NCBI GenBank assembly: GCA_032622095.1
Contig: CP136063.1
Location: forward strand, 182,261,956-182,325,955
Length of the DNA: 64,000 nt
Reading direction: 5' to 3'
Origin: Siphonodentalium dalli
Taxonomy: Eukaryota > Mollusca > Scaphopoda > Gadilida > Siphonodentaliidae
In this document: positions 24,293 to 36,200 of the stretch, one piece after another
Layout: each line of letters opens with the position of its first letter
Position numbering within the stretch: position 1 is the stretch's first letter
Program-made: the position numbers and the translations under genes
The notes under the pieces: generated by a model
Told to the model about the DNA's origin: nothing
Databases searched by the model: none
What the model saw: the letters and a program-made list of their open reading frames with translations, nothing else

Positions 24293-27200
24293 CTGTAAAA
24301 AGATAACAATAGAGTTAATATGGTGTAATGGGTGGGGCGTCTCCAATCCTGCAAATAGTGTGTCTGTCGTTTGCAGAATGAGGTCCTCAAAGGGTGAATT
24401 TAGTGATGTACAGCAGACTAGCATCACCAAATACAACCTCTGGGGTCCTCATTCTGCTTAGGCCTCATCTTCTCGGAAGCATCTATAACCTCAAATTAAC
24501 ATTTTTTTAGTTACTATTTCATTTCTGGGAAGTTTCTATATCCCCTAATTTGCAGAAGATAAAATGCATAATTGATGTGACTAATGGGTGAACATCACCA
24601 ACTTCAACTGGGGAAATTCAATCTGATCCTAGATCTCCCATAGCAATTGAGGCCTAATCAGAATGAGGTTCCCAGAGGGTGAATTTGGTGATGCTGGCCG
24701 GCTGTGTGGGATAGCATCACTAAATTAACCATCTGTGGACCTCATTCTGCAAATGACAGACACACTATTTGCAGGTTCGCAGTGGGTAGATACCAAAAAA
24801 AAATTATGTAGGTCAGTGTTCGCACTGTCGATGGCCAAAGTGGCCAATGGCCAAAAAGTGGCTACTAACAATTTCATTTGGTACAAACTTTTTTTCACCA
24901 CAAATGGAGAAATTAAAAAAGCACTGAACAGAACGATGAAGACAGGCAACGAAATATCACCGCTTTTTAGACAAGCGGGTTTCGTACTTTGGATACATTG
25001 ATTGAATGGTGATGGTTGTACAAAGGAGATTACTAATCATCAAAAACCATAATCTCTGCACTGGCTATATTATAATATTATTATTTTGTTGATTAGGCAG
25101 TATGTAAATGCATTGTCCTATAATTTGATGTACCAGCGATGGCATGTCAGTTATGCAATGTGTCGTAAACTGCCTCCTGCCTTATAACCATAACTGGGCT
25201 TCACACCTTAAAGGTTATTAATAGAACAATGGGTATTCAACACTTCACGATAATAAGCAACAGAACTGTTATTTTATTTCTGCGAAAATAGCGATTGACA
25301 ACTAACACACCCTGTTACTTGATTAGCTGGAGAACATGGTGTCAGTGACACAACATAGAGTCAGAGAGTTATATATTTAAAAAATATAATTTAGTCATCA
25401 ATTGTGAACCCAGAAAATGAGGATTTAATTTGGCCAGATTTTTTTTAATTTGGCCAATTTTTTGGATTTGGCCACTAAAAATTTCATCTGGCCACTTGTT
25501 TGGCCAGAAGATTTTTTTATCCAGTGCGAACAATGATATAGGTTGATCATCACCAAGAGGAATATGGTGAAAAAAATAGATTGACTCTGTTAGGCCACAG
25601 GAAGTTGATTCTCTGTTTCTCAGACACTTTTTTTCCCCAAAGCAGGCAGGCAGGCAGATTTTTATATTTATTTTTTATGGCCAAAATTTACCGGCAGTCA
25701 GGTTTTAATTACCATATTTTATGACCAAAATTTCCCGGCAGGCAGGTTTTTATTTGTTTATCCTAAAATTGTAAAACCAATGTTCGGACATTGAAACATG
25801 ACCACTTGATTTGATTTTAATGAAATTTTATTAATACTGAAACTTGTCAGGCTTCACTAAGCCATCTTTGAATGTGTCAATACAAGACAAAAACAAAATA
25901 TATTAAACTTTCATAACATAAAATAACAATATGCAGAATCAATTTTTTTTAATGTGTATGGGTAAATTGATTATCAGTGGTTGTTCTTAATCACCATTGC
26001 TACTGTCGTTTTAGCAAGCTTCCACCTTTCAGTTCAGGTGAGACGAAGTCGAAGTCTGATGTTTTGTTTTTTCCAACAGAAATGGATTTGATGCTTCCGC
26101 CGTGTTGGGACGTTATCCGTTCCGATAAATTCCGACATGTTTCATCGATCTCAACACTCAATATAGTCCAGGGGATAAGATATTTGTTGCCGTCCACACG
26201 CAAACATTCAGAATTGCAACCATTGTTTTAGCGGAAGTAGATCGGGCGAGTTCGATTAAGATTCCGGACATCGGCTTGTTCGATCTATTAAAAGATTGGA
26301 ATTATGAGATAGAGTTGCGCCTCTTTATCCACACCTGTTAACAATGGTCGATTGCGAACTTCACGGATTGCGAGCGGCGGGATGAATTATACTTTTTATT
26401 TTTGGTAGGGTATAAAAAGTACCCAGCGGCGTATTTTTTCGGGGGGGGCGGCGGTGTCTGAGAAACAGAGAATCAACTTCCTATGGCCTTATTATTCTCA
26501 TTGGAAATAATTATACGATAATAAGATTTCATTGAAACCATTTACGTTTTTATTGGACTTGGGTCTTTTACTGAACTACTAGTAACTGGAATTTGATCTG
26601 TAATGTAGCTGTAACAGTAACATTTACATAACAATGGTTTTAATATGCGAAATCTCCTTATTGGAGAATTATTAATTTATATTAATTTAAGAAATTGATG
26701 TAGTTTGAGTGTTTTATTGAAGGGTATAGCTCTGTGGCTATTAGGAACACTAAATATGCTCCAAAGGTCACAGCGACATACCTTCAATAAAACACACTCA
26801 ATCTACATTCATTTCTTATATTTATATAGCTTTTTCTTATTACTTTCTAGAATCTCAGCTGAATTTCTTCTTCTGAAATCTGTCTGCAGTTTGAATATTA
26901 TTCCATGCAGCACTGTAGGTTATCCCAATATTCTAACTGAATTATCGACGGATTAGACTAGACTATGGCCTCGCACTTAGAAAAACAGCCAAGTTACTCT
27001 ACCACTTCTGGTCATCTAGGTGAACACGATGTGACATCGGTTCGTGTTTTGGTGCGTTTAATTGGGATATAAAATGCATGACCCAGTTAGCAGTTGACTG
27101 TTCACCAAACAAGATTTATTAGTCATACCTGAAAGTCTTCCGATCACACCCCCCATAATGTGAAACGCGCTGTTCATTGAACTCCAATGCCAATAAATAA

Positions 27201-30200
27201 AACAGTTAGTTGTCCCTGTTCTCATAAATGAACATGAGTAACCTGATTTGAAAATATACAAACTCGGAAAGCTGTTGTGGTATAGATTCCAGATCCAGCG
27301 TCTGAGGGTCCTAGCACAGATCCAATCTAAATCTACTATAGGGAATGTAGGTAGCTATACAATCAGGGAAATATCCAGGGCTGTTTAGATACCTGTTACA
27401 GGTTTGGGCGCCCAAACTGTAGTAGCCCAAATGTCCCCAAATTCTTAGTAGACAGTATTTTATCAACATGAATTTTCAACTTTTCAAGGCATAATTAAAA
27501 TATTTAACAATACATTGTGTAAATAGTAAATCTGCAGTTGCAATTGGGCATTTAGTTGCACATCAAATGTATCAGAACAATTGTGTCATCTCAAATTATA
27601 TGGGGACATTCTCATCATGGAAACAGGTGTCCCCAAAAATTCTCTGGATTTGTCCCTGACAATGCATCATTTATTACTATTTGTAAGGTATAGGACTACA
27701 GGTTAACAGAGAATAAATCTATGGGAGAGTGGGGAGTACCTTAGATTTATGTTGTCCTTGTGGTCTGTGTGCAAACTTCTTATTTATAGGGTGAGATCCT
27801 GTGTGTTTCTGGTTTCCCCGCTTCGCCATCGTCTGCAGAGTCTCGGGCACTGAAATATCAAGGGAAGACAATCAGTTTAAAATTGGAGTAAACCTTTAAA
27901 AATATCAATTTGTGATACTCTACAGGTTTTCTCTGTCTTTAGATGTATTCAACTGAAAATATTTTGCCTGTGTGCATTTTATGAGCAAGAATGCCAAATA
28001 ATACATAAAAAATTATTCAAAATTAAATAACATAATTCAAAATTTAATAACATAAGATTGCTTTTTTGTATTAGAACTATTATTTTATAAAATGGATTCT
28101 GTGTTGGAAACATTATTGAATAAAATGTCTTTGTAACTTTACACAAACGATGTCCAAATTGTGAAAATATGTTTCTTCAGGCAATCATCCTGAATTATCA
28201 ATTTCACAATGCGAATTGCAAGTTTCCCGAACTTTTGATACCCAGTATGGCCCAGACAGAACTTCTCCAGCAAGAAGGCCTCGTTATAATATACTCATAT
28301 TTTCATTCACAGTGAAATATGGCCCCAGAATATTATCAATTATTCACTATTGGATCATTATGTTTAGGTAATTAATAACAAATTAATATCAAATCATTTC
28401 ATGACAGTCCCTTCTAAAGCACGCACTAATATATCTAAATATTCGAGGCAATGACTCAGTATAATGAACCACTTCTATAGTATGTGGGTATCCTTTCCCC
28501 AACCTTTGCTATCAACATAACAAAGGACAACAAAATCCAATAATTATATTAGTTATAAGGTTATATGTCTGATGGACACAGAGACGGATAGAGCCCTTGG
28601 CTATATGCCCAATCCTCCTGCAGAGGTTGTGGCCATAATAAGGAATGAAATTCCTACTCACCAATATAATAAGGAACAAACTTCATACTCACCAATATAA
28701 TAAGGAACAAACTTCATACTCACCAATATAATCAGGAACATGCTTCATACTCACCAATATAATAAGGAACAAACTTCATACTCACCAATATAATCAGGAA
28801 CATGCTTCATACTCACCAATATAATAAGGAACAAACTTCATACTCACCAATATAATCAGGAACATGCTTCATACTCACCAATATAATAAGGAACAAACTT
28901 CATACTCACCAATATAATCAGGAACATGCTTCATACTCACCAATATAATAAGGAACAAACTTCATACTCACCAATATAATCAGGAACATGCTTCATACTC
29001 ACCAATATAATCAGGAACATGCTTCATACTCACAATATAATAAAGAACAAACTTCATACTCACCAATATAATCAGGAACATGCTTCATACTCACCAATAT
29101 AATAAAGAACAAACTTCATACTCACCAATATAATCAGGAACATGCTTCATACTCACCAATATAATCAGGAACATGCTTCATACTCACCAATATAATCAGG
29201 AACATGCTTCATACTCACCAATATAATAAAGAACAAACTTCATACTCACCAATATAATCAGGAACATGCTTCATACTCACCAATATAATCAGGAACATGC
29301 TTCATACTCACCAATATAATCAGGAACATGCTTCAAACTCACCAATATAATAAAGAACAAACTTCATACTCACCAATATAATCAGGAACATGCTTCATAC
29401 TCACCAATATAATCAGGAACATTCTTCATACTCACCAATATAATCAGGAACATGCTTCATACTCACCAATATAATCAGGAACATGCTTCATACTCACCAA
29501 TATAATAAAGAACAAACTTCATACTCACCAATATAATCAGGAACATGCTTCATACTCACCAATATAATCAGGAACATGCTTCATACTCACCAATATAATA
29601 AAGAACAAACTTCATACTCACCAATATAATCAGGAACATGCTTCATACTCACCAATATAATAAAGAACAAACTTCATACTCACCAATATAATCAGGAACA
29701 TGCTTCATACTCACCAATATAATCAGGAACATGCTTCATACTCACCAATATAATAAGGAACAAACTTCATACTCACCAATATAATCAGGAACATGCATCA
29801 TACTCACCAATATAATCAGGAACATGCTTCATACTCACCAATATAATAAAGAACAAACTTCATACTCACCAATATAATCAGGAACATGCTTCATACTCAC
29901 CAATATAATAAAGAACAAACTTCATACTCACCAATATAATCAGGAACATGCTTCATACTCACCAATATAATCAGGAACATGCTTCATACTCACCAATATA
30001 ATAAGGAACAAACTTCATACTCACCAATATAATAAGGAACATGCTTCATACTCACCAATATAATAAAGAACAAACTTCATACTCACCAATATAATCAGGA
30101 ACATGCTTCATACTCACCAATATAATCAGGAACATGCTTCATACTCACCAATATAATAAGGAACAAACTTCATACTCACCAATATAATCAGGAACATGCA

Positions 30201-33200
30201 TCATACTCACCAATATAATCAGGAACATGCTTCATACTCACCAATATAATAAAGAACAAACTTCATACTCACCAATATAATCAGGAACATGCTTCATACT
30301 CACCAATATAATAAAGAACAAACTTCATACTCACCAATATAATCAGGAACATGCTTCATACTCACCAATATAATCAGGAACATGCTTCATACTCACCAAT
30401 ATAATAAGGAACAAACTTCATACTCACCAATATAATCAGGAACATGCTTCAGATGCTGTGAGTGCTTGACTGTTTCCAGATTACGGTCATGCCTCAGTAC
30501 CTGAGCATCTCTTGGATTATCCTCAAAATGTGACTGTAGATGACAAAACATGCATATAATAAAGACAGGCAATGAATGTAAAGATGGTCATAAGGGTTTC
30601 TTCTTTGGTTAAATGTTGGTACTCATTTTGTTGCCTAGAGGGGAAATATCAGTTCACTTGACATCAGCATGATCAATGCCTTGATGGTAAAATGAACAAT
30701 GCAGGCCTCAGCCTAGGGGTTCAGAACAGGGAGACTTGAAGTCTCCCTCCAGGAAATTTAGGGAGACTTCAGGAAATTAGGGAGACTTCAGGGAGAAGTG
30801 GAGACTACCGAAAATTTACAATTTTCAACTTTTGCTTTATTTTATAACATCAATAAAAAATTTAAACACATAAATTACGAAATAAAACTAAATGTTTTTG
30901 ACTTTATCTGAAATTTCAAATTAGCCTAATTAATTGTTATTTTACATTTAAATTTTTTGGAAATGTTTTGTGTAGCTATCATTTAAGCAAGACAATTATC
31001 AAGTTACAGTAGTAGTTAATTTTTTAACTAAATGGAAGAAGTATTATTTCCTAGACTGCAGCATGGAAGATAAGTTTGTAGTATTGCCTATTGTCAGATT
31101 GTACAGTCTGAATCATGATGCATGTAAGTTGTAACTTTGTAAGTTTAATTTGGTCACGGCTGTAATGTGGGTGTCCGCTAAAATAAACAATAAGGATTAA
31201 CTAACAAAGGAGTTGCAAAAGCTTTTAGTTTTATTGCTAAAGCTTTTATTAATTTATGGTCTCCCTTAATTAATGCCAACATCACTGGTATAATCCGATT
31301 AAAGCAATAAACTTGACATTTATTTATTTACGGAAGCGGTCTCTTCAAAAAGTGTGACGCGGTCTCTTCAAAAAGTGCAACGCGTTACCGAAACGAACTT
31401 CCGAAGCGCCTGGTACATACATATGTCGTATTTGTTTTATATCTGAAAAGCGGGACAGCGGTCTTTTAAGTTAATTAAAACATTTATTTGTGACACTCAC
31501 GATGGTCAATAACAACACAGATGCTAACATCTCATCGTGTTTTCAGCGTGTCAAAACATTCGTGATTAACATTCATATCGCAAAGGGAACAACGGCGACT
31601 GAATAACAACACAAAACAATAGGTCATATTTTATTTTAAATACTTGGGACTTTGTCTCTGCATCGTCCGTTTCTTTTTGGGATGGCCGCCACAATTCATC
31701 TATATACGGACATGTCTGGAAAAAAACTAGAAAAAAAACTAAGGAAAAAAAAATAAAAAAAATTCCCCTTAAAATTGAAGGCGACTTCGATTTCGCCTTA
31801 GAGGGACGATAGGGCGAAGTCAGGCGAAAATCTCGCCTGAGTCGCTGAGGCCTGGAACAATGCACCTCCAAGGAAATTACAATTTCCTAATACTTGAGAG
31901 TAGGGCTCTGCGAATCAGGGATTTTTATTTCAAATCGAATCTCGAATCGAATCGGGTAAGAGATTCGAAATCGCATCGAATCTCGAATCAAATCATTATA
32001 TCAAGAATATCAACAGTGAAGAGATGGATCAGTTTGGTAAACACTTAAATTGGCAGCTGTAACAAACTAAAAACCTATTAATAACTGATCACCAATGGAT
32101 TGCATATTATCTAACAATATTAATGCGTCTTCTGCGCAATATTCATGCATCTCATTTTCCTAAATACTGATGGATGTGAATCAATGCATGCGATGAGTTG
32201 TGGATGGGGAGTAACTCTTACAAAGTGCTATCAAACTTTTGTAGTCATCAAACTTCATCGATTTCAGTGTTGTACTGAAATCTGCATAATTCCTGGAGTC
32301 ATATTTGGTTTACATCATTCTTACTGAGATTATAATGAATTAAATAATTTGGCGGTCTATTTATAGATCAATTGCGACAGTGTTATCTGTCAGTGCATAT
32401 GTTCCCTAGTATTGCAAAGTTTCTCAGCACAAGATCAATGTTGTAAGTACTCTAGCTGCAGTCTAAAGAAACCATGGGAATGCAGTCAATGTACCTGAGA
32501 GAACAGATTCAATAAAATTCGAATCAGGTCAACCGATTTTGAATTGAATCGAATCAGACAAACAATTCTGAATCGCTTTGAATCGAATCGATTCACAGGG
32601 CCCTACTTGAGAGGCAAGTTATACTTGATAAAACTAGGTTCTACTCATATATTTCCCAGTTAAAATGATTGTCCCAACAAACTTTCCATGTTTTTGCATA
32701 AACTAAAGTCAACACTATGTTTTCGGAAACTGAATAAATTAAATTGACTGAGCATTCAAAGCCACATGTTTCGATTCCTTGACCTTCAGTATAACTATGA
32801 AGTTGATGCATGCTGACAAAGTGAGTAACATGTTGAACCAAACAAGATCAAAGAGTATAATGCAGCATTAACCCTCCCATGACTGGAGAGTCCTGAAATT
32901 TTGCAAAAACCCTGTGCCAATACATTCTCTTATATATGCGAGTCTCCCATACAGGGCATCGCATATAGGGCTTCATCATGGTTTTTTGGTATTTAGTCAT
33001 CCTGCAGTTTTATTTTTAATACTGTATAGTCAATATTGGATTACTTGAATAGTCGGTATATCGCAGCACACTATATTTTCTTCTTTTAGTCGGTTTTATG
33101 ACAGTAAACGTAAAAAAATTCATATATTCCGAGGCAATAAATGCTTATAAGTAATGAAAGAGAACGAGAACCAGCGAGAGGAAACGAGAACCAGCTAAAC

Positions 33201-36200
33201 GAAACGATAACTAGCCAGACAAGACACCAGAAAATAACTGCAGAAAAGTGTGAAACACATTTATAACAAAGGCAGTGTCAACGCGTTGTATGTTGATGGA
33301 TGTGTGTTTATTGTTGTTTCATATGCAGCTCAAATTAGTGTACACAAAGCAGTAATTAGACCATGATCACCATCTATAAGATTATGATACGCAAGCGTTA
33401 TACTTTCACAATTGTTTCCCTGCTAATGTTTATCCATCATCGAGACACCATGCAAGGATAGATACGTATTGCTTGCAGACGCCCTAACCTTTTTAGTATA
33501 ATCTGGACTTAAATACCCTCATGGTATAACTTCTTTAGAATATGAACGAAGAGACAATCGATTTGATTCTTGATATTGGACTGTGGTTATGGACTTTGTT
33601 GGGATAAATATGTCAGTTCAGTGTTGTTATTTTCGCACGTTGTACCGGTGTATGCTCTGTTATGAAATAAAAATTGTGAATTAAATGCTTATTATTTTTT
33701 GAGTAAGCAATGTCATTAGCACCCACACATTGTTCAGATCATGATCGACATGCACTGAATTGTCCTATTTTCGTGTGACCGCATGACACTGCATTCTCAC
33801 AAGAATATTGAATTGCGTACTGCATGTTCCAAAGGATCTTGACCAGCAAAATGTTTGGACATTATTCTTGATGGTATTTAGTCCTACTGCGGTATTTCAT
33901 TTAATATCATAGTCGGTATTGTGAAAGGTGGATACTGTGAAGCCCTACTCACATCAGAGAATGCTTTGGCCTGACAATATTTACATTGACATCGAAAGCC
34001 AGTGCATTCTCTTATATATGTGAGGCTCCATATGTTAGACTCGCATATATAAGAGAATGCACTGGCACATGGTCTTTAACGTTGAAACAGCGCAGCTCCT
34101 GTCATGAAATGGTTAAAGGAAACACAATCAGTATCATTGGAAAATTGATACTGAGAGCGTAACCAAAAATTTATTGAAACATTGGTTCACATATACTATC
34201 ATAACTATTGGGCCATGCAACGTAAATATAACAGTTCTAAGGCCATCGTGCATGGTTCTTGCACACACAATCATTTTATTTGTGATTTCCAGATTCAAAT
34301 TTCCGATTCATACATGATGGTCATGATAAATTGCATCTGCAAGCTCAGTAAGTGAAAGTGTCTACGACACTGTAGCTCAACATGGAAAGGGGATAATGTC
34401 ATGCATTAGAGTCAAATTTCATCGAGATCCGATAAGACGGACACATGTAATCCAGTATACCCCCCATTCTGTGATCACGATGGAAACCTGGACTTATGGC
34501 AGAAAAGAGTTGTCCTTATTCAACTAAAAACATGTAACATGGCTACCCTATTCATAGCCTAAGTTCGCTGTGGGGACACATAATGGAAAATATGGAGGAA
34601 AACCTAATTACCCGTAGTTTCTCTGAGGTGAGCATTTCTCTTCTTATTTCTTTCAATCTTGCTTCTCTGATTGAAACTCGTGTAACTGATTTCATTGCAT
34701 CCTGGAATCAGAAAACAATATGTGATAAATCTGCTTAATTGAAATCTTGATTTACAACTCATATTGTCAGATTAATCACGCTTTACTAAACTGAACTATA
34801 ATATAAAATATGATATATTACTATCCTGCAAATAACTGTCCCTTCTGGAAAGTGTCTTGTAACTATTAGTAGTGTTATTATGAATACGTGAGGGAATAGT
34901 ATGGTTTAGAATTGCTGATGAGCAACTTCAAGAATATGATACAATTAAAGATCCTGCGCCAGGGCATTCTCTTATATATGTGAGTCTCCCATAGGGAGCC
35001 TCACATATAAAAGAGAATGTACCAGCATATTATCTTAAATATGCGAGACTCCCTATGACAGACTTGCATATATAAGAGAATGCATTGGCACAGGGTTTTC
35101 GCAAAATTTCAAGTCATGGAAGAGTTAAAGTGGGAAGCTGATTTCGTCTTTCTAATGATTTATTTTTCCTTACCTTTGCTCTATACCTGAAGCCCTCAAT
35201 TTGATCCATTTTGAAATTGTATGGTTTGAATACACCATCAGCATCAGCTGTCAAATAGCAGAGCAAAATTTCAGTAAAATATTGAATAATTTTGTCAAAA
35301 AATAACCCTGGTGTATTGAAAAGTATCAGTATCTGAATATTCAAGAGGATTTGTATAATGTTCAACCATAAGCAATTTTCAATCTTACAGGTAAAACATA
35401 CTGATATATATTTCCAATCCCGATCATTCTTTATTTGCAAATCCAGCATGTGAATTTGAGGAATTGAATGTGAAAGTGATGTGAAAGTTGCATATTCCCA
35501 AAAATATTTTTCATAATATCAATTATTTGATTCTATACATTTTATCAGAAATAGCATATGGATTTGGATTATTTATTGATGCATTTAAAAGAATTAAAAA
35601 AAATTATTAGTAATTAAAGGTACTTAATCTGATCAGACAAAGAAATAGTAACTTAGGAGCATCTGATCGGATTGAGTACCTTTAATTACTGAAAGTCAAA
35701 TTTTGGAGGTTTAATATCAATAACCCAAGGCATTTCAATGTCATTTACACAGGAGTGTTCACTGGTCAGTGTCTATGTTAATCTATCTCCCATGGATATG
35801 AATTGTGTTTGCATTTGTAAATTGATAAATGCATGACCCTCAATCCCTGTTCTTCCTTCAATGAATAGATATAGAATAAAATTATAGTAGGTCTGAAAGA
35901 CAACTTTACACCACGAGTGATATTGTCAGTCTACCACACAAGCCTTGGCAATCTCATGAGTTGTAAATTTGTTTTTCAGACATAATATCTGTATTTTTGT
36001 TTATACCACGATCATCTATAAACACTTGTAATGCCATAAAACGTGAGAGCCCCATTCTTTTACTCCTGTATGAACCCTCATCGCCAGAAGTGTGTTAACA
36101 AATAAAGTCTTTAGAATTTGTCATATATATCACATACTTTGGTTTTTGCACATGACAATATGTTTGACAATTAGCATAACATGATTTACAAAGAACTTCC

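Noticed and set aside
26689-26818. Member of the CGAG hairpin family
   Set aside because: Good inverted arms but no CGAG words at mirrored mismatches; the same holds for 14572-14666, 23811-23867 and 35609-35690.
28636-30452. CRISPR-like array appearance (regular 31-bp repeats)
   Set aside because: Repeats are directly adjacent with no variable spacers, lie in a eukaryotic intron and derive from an exon end.
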